A DNA stretch of 64,000 nt from Candidatus Didemnitutus sp. (GTDB lineage Bacteria > Verrucomicrobiota > Verrucomicrobiia > Opitutales > Opitutaceae): contig JAMPXH010000006.1 of the NCBI GenBank assembly GCA_023701285.1, positions 1-64,000 of the forward strand, written 5' to 3'. Positions 37,174 through 45,950 of this stretch are shown here, piece by piece. A program made the translations under genes and the position numbers. Below the pieces are notes generated by a model. It was not told where the DNA came from, searched no databases, and worked only from the letters and a program-made list of their open reading frames with translations. The number at the start of each line of letters is the position of its first letter. Position 1 is the stretch's first letter.

Positions 37174-38097
37174 TCAGCGCTTCACCGCGCGACGCCGGCG
37201 CAGCACGCTGACGGCGAGCAACGCGACGATGCCGCCGCACAGCGCATAGGTCGACGGCTCGGGGATCGCTGTGTGCGTCACGATCACGTTGTCCAAGGTG
37301 AAGGAATCGGCGATCGTGTTGACGACACCGAAAGCGAGCGTGTCGAAGGTGTAATGCAACGTGCCCGAGAGCGTGTGGGCGCGCGCGTGACCGGAGCCCT
37401 CGACGGCGGGATTCCAGAACGCGTAGGTGAGGATGAGCTGATCGTCCAGGGTGCGCTCGAGCGAATACGAGGTCATGTAGGTGACATCCGACTGGATGCC
37501 ATAGTAGCCGCCAAAGGTCGCCGGCTGGCTCGAGGTCGTGCCATACGCGGTCGCGTCGATGATGAGCGACGGACCGGTGCCGCTGCGCGAGGTGAAGCGG
37601 ATCGGATTGCTCGTGCTGTTGGTGGTCAGGTTCAGGAAGTGGTCGGTGCGGTAGCCGTCATAGTCGTTGAAGGTGCTCAACGACTGCCCGAGCCCCGACT
37701 CGCTGATCTGCGCGCCACCGGAATCGAACAGACCGATGCGGAAGGAGCGGCTGTTGCCCGCCGGCACATTGGCGAAGGAAATGCTGTAGGTGATCTCGAG
37801 CTTGCTGCCGAGGGAAAGCGTGACGGGATCGAAATAGCCCAACAGGTGCGTGTTCACCGCGCTGGTGGCGGGTGGCACCGGCGTGGTGTTGTAGCGCAGC
37901 GAGCCGCCGGCGTTCCACGTGATGTCGCTCGCGGCCGACGAATACCAGCCGGCGGTGCCGCTGGTGAAATCCGCCGTGTAGATGGTGCTGGTGACTTGCG
38001 CGCGGGCGCCGAGCGCGGCGAGCGCGAAGGCACCGAGGGAGAGAAACAGCGAGCGGACGCGCGGGCGCCGCGAAGGGGAGGTGTGTGAGGTATTCAT
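37174..38097 (-). CDS. PEP-CTERM secreted protein
   Basis: 307 residues from MNTSHTSPSRRPRVRS. Signal peptide (LFLSLGAFALAALGARAQ), a beta-sandwich-like body (TIYTADFTSGTAGWYSS, SSTFNDYDGYRTDHF-type loops, FGGYYGIQSDVTY, DTLAFGVVNTIADSFTLDNVIVTH), and a full PEP-CTERM tail (IPEPSTYALCGG, hydrophobic helix, RRRRAVKR). The body looks like a ligand-binding or surface domain; function unknown. It sits between the NHL-repeat gene and the solenoid gene on the same strand. Confidence 0.78.
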   Translation of the reverse strand: MNTSHTSPSRRPRVRSLFLSLGAFALAALGARAQVTSTIYTADFTSGTAGWYSSAASDITWNAGGSLRYNTTPVPPATSAVNTHLLGYFDPVTLSLGSKLEITYSISFANVPAGNSRSFRIGLFDSGGAQISESGLGQSLSTFNDYDGYRTDHFLNLTTNSTSNPIRFTSRSGTGPSLIIDATAYGTTSSQPATFGGYYGIQSDVTYMTSYSLERTLDDQLILTYAFWNPAVEGSGHARAHTLSGTLHYTFDTLAFGVVNTIADSFTLDNVIVTHTAIPEPSTYALCGGIVALLAVSVLRRRRAVKR

Positions 38098-38162
38098 GCT
38101 GGGGAAAAAGGACGGGCCATGCCTGCCCGGCCAGGGCGGCCGGGTGGGCGGAGGATGCGGGC

Positions 38163-41100
38163 TCAGCGACGCAGCAGCGTGCGACGCAGCAGAGCGGCGG
38201 AGGCGAGGAGGGCGAAGAACCAGAGGCTCGGCGCACCGCCGCCGCCGCTGGGCACGTTGCCCTCGTGCGTCGCCTGCGGAGGCGGCGGCGCGATGACCGT
38301 GAGGGTGGCGTTGGCGCTGGTGACGCTGCCCATCGCGTTCGCGACGACGACGCTGTAGGTGCCGCTGTGGGCGATCTGCGCGTTGTTGAACGTGTAGGTG
38401 CTCGCGGTGGCGCCGGGGATGTCGGTGCCGTTGAAACGCCACTGATAGGTGGGCGCGGGCAGGCCGGAGGCGACGACCGTGAACGTGACGGTCGAACCGA
38501 GGTTAACCGTCTGCGTCAGCGGCTGCGTCTGGATGGTGGGCGTGAGCGGGAGCCGACCGAGGCGCAGCGTGTGGTTGGCGGTGTCGGCGATGCGCAACTC
38601 GCCCGTCGCGCTCATGGCGAGACCGGCCGGGAAGTTGAAACGGGCGGTGGCACCGGCGCCATCGGCGCTGCCGGCCGTGCCGGCAAGACCGGCGAGGGTC
38701 GTCACGGCTCCCGTGGAAACCGCGACGCGGCGGAGCGTGTGGTTCTCGGAGTCGAGGATGTAGAGGTTCGTGCCGGCGCTATCGAGAGCAAGGGTGGCCG
38801 GCTCGTTGAAGCGCGCCGCCGCACCCGTGCCATCGGCGGCACCGGCGCTGCGCGCGAGGCCGGCGAGGGTCGTCACGGCTCCCGTGGTGGAGATCTGGCG
38901 GATGGTGTTGTTCTCGGTGTCGGAGACGAAAACTCGGCCCTGCGCATCGGCGGCGATGCCGGTGGGCGAATGGAAGCGGGCCGCGGTGCCGGCACCGTCG
39001 AGGCTGCCGGCTTCACCGGCCGCGCCGGCGAGAGTCGTCACGGCTCCGGTCGCAAGCGTGAGGCGGCGGACGGTGTGGTTGCCTGTGTCGGCGATGAAGA
39101 GCTGCGTGCCGGCGGTGTTCAACGCGACGGCTTGCGGAGCGCTGAATTGCGCAGCGGCACCGGTGCCGTCCGCGCTGCCGGCTGTGCCGTTGCCGGCGAC
39201 CGTCGTGACTTCCCCGGCCGCGGTGATCTTGCGGATGGCGTGGTTGAGGGTGTCGGCAACGTAAAGGTTGCCGTCGGCATCGCTGGCGACCGCCGAAGGA
39301 GAATGGAAGCGCGCGGCGGCCCCAGTGCCATCGGTGAAGCCGGAGGCTCCGGCCGTGCCGGCGATGGTGGTGACGACACCGGCCGCGGTGACGCGACGGA
39401 TCACGTGATTCTGCTCGTCGGCGACGAGCGTGTCGCCGGCGGCGTTGACCGCGACGCCGAGCGGGAAGCGGAAGCGCGCGGCGGTGCCCGTGGCATCGGT
39501 GGCTCCGGCGGTGCCGGCGAGGCCGGCGACCGTGGTGATGGTGACGGGCGCGGCGATGGCGGGAATCGCCTGCAAGTTGAGAGTGAAGGTTTGCGTGGCG
39601 TCCGGCGGAGCGCCGTTGGTGGCGGTCAGGGCCAGCGTCAGCGAGCCGGGGGCCGTGCCGGCGGGAGGCGTGCCGGTGAGCAAACCGGTGTTGGCATCGA
39701 GCGCAGCCCAGGCAGGGAGCCCGGTGGCGGCGAACGTCGGGGCCGGCGTGCCGAGCGCCGTGAATCGGAAGCGATTCGCCACGCCGATGGTGAACGTGGT
39801 GGCGGACGCGCTCGTGATCTCCGGCCACGGCGTGGAGTTCACCGTGACGGTGAAGTTCGTGCTGGTCGTGCGCACGCCGTCCGTGACGGTGAGCGTGATG
39901 ATCGCGATGCCGAGTTGGCCGGTCGCGGGTGTGACCGTGACCGTGCGCTCCGCGCCGCTGCCGGCGAGCGCGATGGCCGCGGTGGTGTTGGGCACGAGCG
40001 CGGTGTTGGAGGAACTGCCGGTGACGACGAGATTGCCGGCGGCGGTGGTGGCATCGCCCACGGTGAAGGCGAGCGCGCCGGTGTTGCCGTTGACGGTGAT
40101 GGTCTGGTCGGCGATGGCGGTGATCGTCGGCGGCGCGTTGAACTCCGTGGTCGTCGTGGTGACCGTGTTGGAATAAGCCTCGCTCACGCCGGCGAGGTTC
40201 TGGGCGCGGACACGATAGTAGTAGGTCGTGGTCGGGCTGAGCTCGGTGACGCTCCAATCGAGACGATTGCCGAGGTCGCGCGCTTCGTAACCCGGGAGGA
40301 AGCTGGTGAAATCGGCGGCGGTGGAGACATCGAGCAGGTAGCCGAGCGCATCCTGGGCGCTGTTCCAGTTGGCGAGGAAGCTGGTGTCCGTGACGAGCAG
40401 GGCCGCATTGGCAACCGGCGCGGCGGGGAGCGTCGTGGGCGGCACCTCGGTGACGACGAGGTTGACCGAGCCGAATTGGTAGGTGAAGGAACCGGTCCAA
40501 CCCGGAGTGACGATGCTCCAGGTCGCGACGCCGGGGTCGGCGGCGAGACCCGTGATGATGCCCGCGTAGGTGCCGGCGGTAGCGGCGGAGCCGCGCAGGC
40601 TGACTTTCTGGTTGGCGGCGAAGGCCCAGTCGCCGCCGAGGCGGTTGAGGACGGCGTGCGCACCGCCGGCGCCGAGTTCGAAGTCGAGGATCGAGTCGGC
40701 CTTGAATTCGACCTTGCCACTGATACGCAGTGTGCCGCTCTCGGCGATGAGGCCGCCGAGGGACAGCGTGGTCGTGCTCTGGAGGTCGATGTTGGCGATG
40801 TCGCCGCCGCGGAAGCGCAGGCTGTCCACATTCGCCTTGCCGGGACTCGTGATGGCGTAGGAGGTGGCGCTCACCGAGGTGAGGTTGTAGCTGTCGAGAT
40901 TGAGGACGTGGAAACTGATGCGCGCGTTGGAGGGCTGCTCGCTCGTGCCGCTGTCGATGACGATGGAGTTGGCGGTGAAGCCGTAGATCGAGCCGTGCGA
41001 GCCGGCGTTGCCGTTGTCGGGCCAGACGTAGTAATCGTAGACGCCGAAATCGAGGCGCCCGCCGCGCAGGTCAACGGTCTGGATGTTGAGGCTGGTGGAC

Positions 41101-41528
41101 TTGAGATTGTGGACGATGCTCGTCGAGGGATTGCCGCGGAAGATGAGCTGGCCGGAGCCGGTCTTGAGCAAGGTGCCCAGGATGTTCACGGTCGTGGGGA
41201 TGGCGGTCGTGCTGGTGGCCGCGTAGGTTGTCCAGGTGTCCGCGCGGCTGTAGGTCCAGTTGCGCACCGAGTGCGTGCCGGGGGCGCCGAAGCCGGCCGG
41301 CGAGATGGAATTCAGCGGCACGAGGTCGGCGCTCGGATCGATGATGTTGGCGCTGGCGTTCGGCGAGACGGCCGCACCGCCGGTGATGATCCAGTTGCCG
41401 ACCGTGGCCCAGTTGCTGGCGCCGGTGACGTTGCGGTTCCAGCTGTAGGTGTAGTCGTCTTGCGCCGCAAGCGGGGTGGTTGCCGCGAGGGTAAGCGCAG
41501 CCAGGAGGCAGGGGAAGAAAGCTTTCAT
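38163..41528 (-). CDS. Large secreted protein: beta-solenoid, FN3, Ig-like domains, NHL repeats, Gly-rich C-terminal sorting tail
   Basis: 1,121 residues. Signal peptide (FFPCLLAALTLAATTPLAAQ); solenoid-like region to about 365; FN3 at 370-465 (DTSFLANWNSAQDALGYLLDVST, TTTYYYRVRAQN); two Ig/cadherin-like domains to about 660; five NHL-type propeller repeats (RFRFPLGVAVNAAGDTLVAD, RFHSPSAVASDADGNLYVAD, RFNFPAGLAMSATGELRIAD and others, joined by TTVAG/TTLAG); an Ig domain; then GGGGAPSLWFFALLASAALLRR. This tail (Gly run, hydrophobic helix, Arg cluster) resembles GlyGly-CTERM-type signals rather than PEP-CTERM. Likely a surface binding protein; no enzyme motif. A motif shared with the SorC gene start lies 43 bases upstream. 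Confidence 0.78.
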   Translation of the reverse strand: MKAFFPCLLAALTLAATTPLAAQDDYTYSWNRNVTGASNWATVGNWIITGGAAVSPNASANIIDPSADLVPLNSISPAGFGAPGTHSVRNWTYSRADTWTTYAATSTTAIPTTVNILGTLLKTGSGQLIFRGNPSTSIVHNLKSTSLNIQTVDLRGGRLDFGVYDYYVWPDNGNAGSHGSIYGFTANSIVIDSGTSEQPSNARISFHVLNLDSYNLTSVSATSYAITSPGKANVDSLRFRGGDIANIDLQSTTTLSLGGLIAESGTLRISGKVEFKADSILDFELGAGGAHAVLNRLGGDWAFAANQKVSLRGSAATAGTYAGIITGLAADPGVATWSIVTPGWTGSFTYQFGSVNLVVTEVPPTTLPAAPVANAALLVTDTSFLANWNSAQDALGYLLDVSTAADFTSFLPGYEARDLGNRLDWSVTELSPTTTYYYRVRAQNLAGVSEAYSNTVTTTTTEFNAPPTITAIADQTITVNGNTGALAFTVGDATTAAGNLVVTGSSSNTALVPNTTAAIALAGSGAERTVTVTPATGQLGIAIITLTVTDGVRTTSTNFTVTVNSTPWPEITSASATTFTIGVANRFRFTALGTPAPTFAATGLPAWAALDANTGLLTGTPPAGTAPGSLTLALTATNGAPPDATQTFTLNLQAIPAIAAPVTITTVAGLAGTAGATDATGTAARFRFPLGVAVNAAGDTLVADEQNHVIRRVTAAGVVTTIAGTAGASGFTDGTGAAARFHSPSAVASDADGNLYVADTLNHAIRKITAAGEVTTVAGNGTAGSADGTGAAAQFSAPQAVALNTAGTQLFIADTGNHTVRRLTLATGAVTTLAGAAGEAGSLDGAGTAARFHSPTGIAADAQGRVFVSDTENNTIRQISTTGAVTTLAGLARSAGAADGTGAAARFNEPATLALDSAGTNLYILDSENHTLRRVAVSTGAVTTLAGLAGTAGSADGAGATARFNFPAGLAMSATGELRIADTANHTLRLGRLPLTPTIQTQPLTQTVNLGSTVTFTVVASGLPAPTYQWRFNGTDIPGATASTYTFNNAQIAHSGTYSVVVANAMGSVTSANATLTVIAPPPPQATHEGNVPSGGGGAPSLWFFALLASAALLRRTLLRR

Positions 41529-41570
41529 TCGGCGGTCAAGTTGAGGTTTTTAGTATGAATTGCAAGTCGG

Positions 41571-41581
41571 CATATTTATTC
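41571..41581. promoter_or_regulatory. Predicted SorC regulator site before the NHL-repeat gene
   Basis: CATATTTATTC, within CGGCATATTTATTC, a 14-mer identical to the one at the start of the SorC gene. It is 43 bases upstream of the start codon. An A/T-rich -10 box is an alternative reading. Confidence 0.5.
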
Positions 41582-41619
41582 ATTTAAGACCCGGTGCTTC
41601 CCGTCTCCTTCGCTGTTGC

Positions 41620-43773
41620 TCAGCGCGCCGGTGCGGCCGGCACGATCACCGGCTCGCCGCGGTGCTTCTTCGCGCCATCGTCGACGACGGCAAACCACTC
41701 GTATTCGACATCGCCATGCAGGGGCACCCAGGAAAATTTCGCGGTGCCACCCGCGGGGATGCGCACGCGGCCCAGCTCGGCGAACGCTTCGACCTGGGTG
41801 CCGAGGTCGCACTCGAGCGTGTAGTCGCTGGCCGGATCGCGGCGCCATTGGTCGAGCCAGGGCGAATAGGTCTGCACCCGGAGCTCGTTGCGGCGCGGGG
41901 AGAAGGTGAGGAGCGCGAGGAAACCCGCGCCGCCGTCGCCGTCGAATTGGAAATCGTGCACGAACGAGTGCACCGCGCGCCCCTCATGCACGTCGGTGCG
42001 GCGCCCCTCGCCGGTGATGTGACCACCGAACATCATCATGAGATTCGGGTTGGCGCGCAGGCTTTGGTAGACCGCCCCCCCGTCGGGGCTGAACGGCCCC
42101 TGCGGGCCCGGCTCCATCGTGTAGTGGGTGAGCACGATCGCCCGGTGGTCGGGATGCGCCTTCAGCAATCCGTCGGCCCACTGCAGGAGCTGCGGATCGC
42201 GGCGCGGGCGCCCATACTCCAGGCTGAGCACGAGGAATTTCTGCGTGCCGACCTCGAAGCGCAGGAAGTGATTGTCGTTGTTGTCGCCGTAATTGCCGCC
42301 GTAGGCGCGCTTGCCGCGGAAATAATCGGTGCCGAAGTAGCGGTTGAACATGCCCGTCGTGCCGAGGATTTCGCCGTTCGGGGTCTGGTCGTGGTTGCCC
42401 AGACAAACCGCATACGGAATGCCCTCCGGGCGCCCCGTCGCCTGCGGATCATCGAGCCGGCGCAGGGCCGCGGTCACATGCTTCCACTCCGCGTGGTATC
42501 GGTCGCCATGATCCACGAGATCGCCGACGTGGAGCACGAACCCGAGGTTCAGTCGTTGTGCGTTCTTCACGATCCAATCGATCTGCGCGTCGAACATCGC
42601 CACGCGCCCGCCGTGCTTCTCGGCCACATAGTATTGCGTGTCCGGCAGCACCACGACCGTGAAATCCTCGTCCGCCTGCGCGCGACGCCGTCCGTGAAAC
42701 ATCACCTCCAACTCATCCCCATCCTCGTCCTGCGCGACGGCTTCGAGCCGGAGCGACGGGCCCGCACCGACCGTCCGTTGGTCCGCGATGCGCGGCGCGC
42801 GATTCGCCGGATCGCTGTCGAACGTGACGATCAACTCGGGACGCTCATGCAGCGCCGCGGCCTGCGGCGTGGTGAACCCGAAATTATTGCCCATGCGGTT
42901 GCGCAGGAGCCAACCCTGGTTGGCCTCGCCCGCCGCCCATGCCCGCACCGCCGCGGTCACGTCGAGGTTGTAGTAAAACCCCGCATTCGAAAAGGACACT
43001 TGGGCGGAAGGCTCCGTCCCGGCCTCGCGACCATCGACCTGCACCCCGTCCCCGCCCCACCCCGCGAAAGTCCACGCCGCTCCGCGCTCCCACGCCACGC
43101 GCAGCGGATGGAAGGTGACCCGGTTGCGTGTCCACGCCTCGGGCTCCTTGCTCACGAAAATCCTGAGCACGGCACTCTCGATCCTCGCTCCGGGCGGCAC
43201 CTGCGCCGGATCGGCCCCAAAAATATCGTCGAAGCGCAGTAAAGCCTGGCTCTCGGCTCCGCCATTATCCTGCGTCACCACCCAGACGAGACCCGAGGCA
43301 TCGCTGAATCCGGGTCGGCGTTGATCGATCCCGATCCCGAGCGATCGCTCGTAGCCGTTCATGCCCTGCTGGAACCGCAGGGTGCGCGCCCCGCGCGGCC
43401 GGTCGTCCGGCTGCGCCCGTGCCAGCACCGCCGGCGAACCGGCCGGGGCCCCGGCCGCGCTCAGCCGGTAATAATACGCCTCGCCCGCCACCACCTCCGG
43501 GTCGGAGTAGCCGGTGCCGCTCACCTCGGCCGCCACGACCTGCCAGACCCGTGATTTGGCCGTGCGGCGCTCGACACGCACCGCCCCCGCCTCCGCCGGC
43601 TGCTCCCAGACGACGCGGATCTCCCGGTCGGAGACCGGGGCCGCGGTCGCACGCCGCGGAGCCGCCTCCGCACAGGCAAAACCAGCCGCGACGGTGACGG
43701 CGGCCAACACAGCCCGTCCCCAGCGCCGTGCGCGAAGATCCGGGGACGGGGGAAGGAAGACGGAGAGGGGCAT
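41620..43773 (-). CDS. Secreted metallophosphoesterase with FN3 and DNRLRE domains (short copy)
   Basis: 717 residues with the same architecture as the 848-residue protein at 33.5-36.1 kb: signal peptide (AVLAAVTVAAGFACAEAA), FN3-like domain (REIRVVWEQPAEAGAVRVERRT), DNRLRE-like domain (SQALLRFDDIFGADPAQVP, NLDVTAAVRAW, ELIVTFDSDPANRAP), and a calcineurin-type catalytic domain (DTQYYVAEKHGG, HVGDLVDHGD, GNHDQTPNG, LTHYTMEPG, FGGHITGEG). It ends at VPAAPAR without the long C-terminal module, so the copies may differ in surface attachment. Divergent from the SorC operon, with its own motif site upstream. Confidence 0.84.
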   Translation of the reverse strand: MPLSVFLPPSPDLRARRWGRAVLAAVTVAAGFACAEAAPRRATAAPVSDREIRVVWEQPAEAGAVRVERRTAKSRVWQVVAAEVSGTGYSDPEVVAGEAYYYRLSAAGAPAGSPAVLARAQPDDRPRGARTLRFQQGMNGYERSLGIGIDQRRPGFSDASGLVWVVTQDNGGAESQALLRFDDIFGADPAQVPPGARIESAVLRIFVSKEPEAWTRNRVTFHPLRVAWERGAAWTFAGWGGDGVQVDGREAGTEPSAQVSFSNAGFYYNLDVTAAVRAWAAGEANQGWLLRNRMGNNFGFTTPQAAALHERPELIVTFDSDPANRAPRIADQRTVGAGPSLRLEAVAQDEDGDELEVMFHGRRRAQADEDFTVVVLPDTQYYVAEKHGGRVAMFDAQIDWIVKNAQRLNLGFVLHVGDLVDHGDRYHAEWKHVTAALRRLDDPQATGRPEGIPYAVCLGNHDQTPNGEILGTTGMFNRYFGTDYFRGKRAYGGNYGDNNDNHFLRFEVGTQKFLVLSLEYGRPRRDPQLLQWADGLLKAHPDHRAIVLTHYTMEPGPQGPFSPDGGAVYQSLRANPNLMMMFGGHITGEGRRTDVHEGRAVHSFVHDFQFDGDGGAGFLALLTFSPRRNELRVQTYSPWLDQWRRDPASDYTLECDLGTQVEAFAELGRVRIPAGGTAKFSWVPLHGDVEYEWFAVVDDGAKKHRGEPVIVPAAPAR

Positions 43774-43814
43774 GGTGAACCGCTGGAAGGGGTGGCGCGC
43801 CGCGCGAAGGCGAC

Positions 43815-43825
43815 TGCATAACTAT
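43815..43825. promoter_or_regulatory. Predicted SorC regulator site before the short metallophosphoesterase
   Basis: CATAACTATTC, nine of eleven bases as in CATATTTATTC, 42 bases upstream of the start codon. The spacing is almost the same as at the NHL-repeat gene. Confidence 0.42.
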
Positions 43826-43944
43826 TCTAACAATTAATGTCATTTCCTCCGCGCAAGGTCGGGATTGTCAAGACCCTTCCCCTCGCCGAATCTCCCGCCA
43901 TCACATTTCACTGCCCCGCCTCCGAGTCTTCACCGACTCGTCGC

Positions 43945-43973
43945 TTGACAGGAAAATCGAATCACCCATAAAC
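43945..43973 (+). promoter_or_regulatory. Candidate sigma-70 promoter of the SorC operon
   Basis: TTGACA is followed after about 17 bases by ATAAAC/CATAAA, 13 bases before the SorC start codon. The -35 is perfect; the -10 is weak and close to the start codon. Confidence 0.4.
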
Positions 43974-43985
43974 CATCTCATACCG

Positions 43986-44978
43986 ATGCGGCATATTTAT
44001 TCCGATGACCGACTGCGCCTGGCGGCCCGACTCTACTACGTCGACGGCCTCGGCCAGAACGAGGTCGCGAAATTCGTCAAGGTATCCCAGGCGAAAGTCT
44101 CCCGCCTGCTCGCTCTCGCCCGTGAGCGGGGCATCGTCCGCATCACCGTTGCGGACTACGAGCCGCGCCGCAAGGACCTCGAGTTGGAGCTGCGCGACCG
44201 GCTCGGTCTCGAGACCGCCATCGTCGTCAAGGCGATCGACGGCCTCGCCCAGGTCGACCTCCGGCGCGCGGTCGGCCATTTCGCCGCCGCCGCGATCAAC
44301 GCACTCATCAACCCCAAGGACATCGTCGCGCTCGCCGGCGGCCGCACGATCCACGAACTCGTCCACAACCTGCCCGACCCGCGCAACAAGGCCCTCACCG
44401 TCGTCCAGGCCATGGGCAGCGTCGACTCGAACGTCAGCGCCTTCGACGCCCAGGAAGTCGGCCGCGAGATGGCCCGCCGCCTCGGCGGATCCTTCCTCTC
44501 CCTCAACACGCCCGCCTACATGCCGGACAAGCGCACGCGCGACGCCTTGCTCAACCTCGAGCAGGTCCGCGGCGTGCTCGATCACATCAGCCGCGCCAAC
44601 TTCGCCCTCGTCGGCGTCGGCACGCTGCAAAATTCCGTTTTCGTCGAGCGCGGCGTGCTCACCGCCGCCGACGTGCAGGATCTGCGCGACGCCGGCGCCG
44701 TCGGCGAGATCTGCGGCCGCTTCATCGACGCCCAGGGCAACGAATGTGCCACCGCCTGGCGCGACCGCGTGATGAGCGCCGAGATCGATCACCTGCGCAA
44801 GATCCGCCAGATCTGCGGCGTCGTCTCCGGCAGCGACCGCTCCGAGGCGATCCGCGCCGCCATCCAGGGCAAATTGCTCAAGGGCCTCCTCATCGACGAG
44901 GCCGGCGCCACCGCCCTCCTCGCCACGCACAGCCAGCCGCCGGCCGCGAAGGCCAAACCCAAGCGATCGAAAAAATGA
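43986..44978 (+). CDS. SorC/DeoR-type sugar-binding transcriptional regulator
   Basis: 330 residues. The helix-turn-helix is in residues 10-45 (RLAARLYYVDGLGQNEVAKFVKVSQAKVSRLLALARERGIV), followed by the SorC effector domain (ELELRDRLGLETAIVV, VALAGGRTIHELVHNLPDP, TVVQAMGSVDSN, DAQEVGREMARRLGGSFLSLNTPAY, GAVGEICGRFIDAQGNEC). Regulators of this family respond to phosphorylated sugars or polyols such as DHAP, fructose bisphosphate or sugar phosphates, which fits the glycerol-phosphate genes it leads. A Pro/Lys-rich tail ends the chain. Its stop overlaps the start of the GDPD gene (ATGA). A copy of the shared motif is embedded in codons 2-6. Confidence 0.87.
   Translation: MRHIYSDDRLRLAARLYYVDGLGQNEVAKFVKVSQAKVSRLLALARERGIVRITVADYEPRRKDLELELRDRLGLETAIVVKAIDGLAQVDLRRAVGHFAAAAINALINPKDIVALAGGRTIHELVHNLPDPRNKALTVVQAMGSVDSNVSAFDAQEVGREMARRLGGSFLSLNTPAYMPDKRTRDALLNLEQVRGVLDHISRANFALVGVGTLQNSVFVERGVLTAADVQDLRDAGAVGEICGRFIDAQGNECATAWRDRVMSAEIDHLRKIRQICGVVSGSDRSEAIRAAIQGKLLKGLLIDEAGATALLATHSQPPAAKAKPKRSKK
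43989..44002. promoter_or_regulatory. SorC-motif copy at the regulator's own start
   Basis: CGGCATATTTATTC, identical over 14 bases to the site before the NHL-repeat gene, lying within the first codons of the regulator. It could allow roadblock autoregulation, or be a coding coincidence. Confidence 0.4.
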
Positions 44979-45898
44979 ACGCCCGCCGCTCCCTCCTGCC
45001 TCTCGTCAGCCTGTTCGTCACGGCCGCCGCCGCATGGGGGAGCGAGTGGAATGTCGCGGATCACGTCCCGCGCGAGCGCGTGGTCGTGCAGAGCCACCGG
45101 GGCGCAGGGCTCCTCGCGGAGGAGAACACGATCCCGGCCTTCGAGGTCGGCTGGTCGTTCGGCACCATCCCTGAGGCGGACGTGCGCACGACGCAGGACG
45201 GCGCCCTCGTCGCCTTCCACGATGCGGATTTCAAGCGCATCCTGCCGCAGGCCGATCCCGCCTTCCAGGCCCGGGGTATCGAGACATGCCGGCTGGACGA
45301 ACTCGCCGCGCTCGACGTCGGCGCATGGAAGGGCCCCGCCTTCACGGGCCGCCGCATCCCGCGCCTGACGGAGGTCTTCGCCGTCATGCAAGGACGCCCC
45401 GAACGCCGCCTTTACCTCGACATCAAGCGCGCCGACCTCGCCCAGCTGGCCGCGGAAGTCCGCGCGCACGGCGTCGCCGCCCAAGTCATCCTCGCCAGCC
45501 GCCGTCCCGCGCAGCTGCGCGAATGGAAGGCCCTCCTGCCCGACTCGCAGACGCTGCTCTGGATGCGCGGCACCGAGAGCTCGCTTGAGGAACAACTGGC
45601 CAAGCTCCGCACGGACGGCTTTGCCGGCATCACCCAGCTGCAAGTGCACATCCACCCGGCCGAGCGGCCCACGGATGACGAGCCCTTCGCCGTCTCGCGC
45701 CGCTTCCTGCGCGCGCTCGGCGAGGAGTTGCGCACCCACGGGATCCTCTTCCAAGCTCTACCCTTCACGTCCGACGCCTCCGTCTACGCGCGCCTGCTGG
45801 ACCTCGGCGTGGCGTCGTTCGCCACCGATTACCCCGACGTCACCGCGCGCGAAATCGACGCCTACTACGCGGCACGCCGCACCGCCCCCACCCGCTGA
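44975..45898 (+). CDS. Periplasmic glycerophosphodiester phosphodiesterase (GDPD)
   Basis: 307 residues with signal peptide (LLPLVSLFVTAAAAWGSE). The TIM-barrel GDPD motifs are complete: SHRGAG with His41-Arg42, EENTIPAF with Glu50-Asn51, EADVRTTQDG with Glu67 and Asp69, and AFHDADFKR with His82. It hydrolyses glycerophosphodiesters (deacylated phospholipids, glycerophosphoglycerol) to glycerol phosphate and an alcohol. It overlaps the regulator stop by four bases, and the G1P dehydrogenase, transporter and phosphatase follow, so the product is evidently taken up as glycerol phosphate. Confidence 0.9.
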   Translation: MNARRSLLPLVSLFVTAAAAWGSEWNVADHVPRERVVVQSHRGAGLLAEENTIPAFEVGWSFGTIPEADVRTTQDGALVAFHDADFKRILPQADPAFQARGIETCRLDELAALDVGAWKGPAFTGRRIPRLTEVFAVMQGRPERRLYLDIKRADLAQLAAEVRAHGVAAQVILASRRPAQLREWKALLPDSQTLLWMRGTESSLEEQLAKLRTDGFAGITQLQVHIHPAERPTDDEPFAVSRRFLRALGEELRTHGILFQALPFTSDASVYARLLDLGVASFATDYPDVTAREIDAYYAARRTAPTR

Positions 45899-45950
45899 AT
45901 CGCCCGGCCCCCTTTTTTTGCCCCTGAGTGAATTTTTTTGCCCGATAAAT

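Noticed and set aside
38085-41558. 1,157-codon plus-strand open frame
   Set aside because: Antisense mirror of the NHL-repeat gene; the sense frame has signal peptide, FN3, NHL and sorting tail, the mirror has none.
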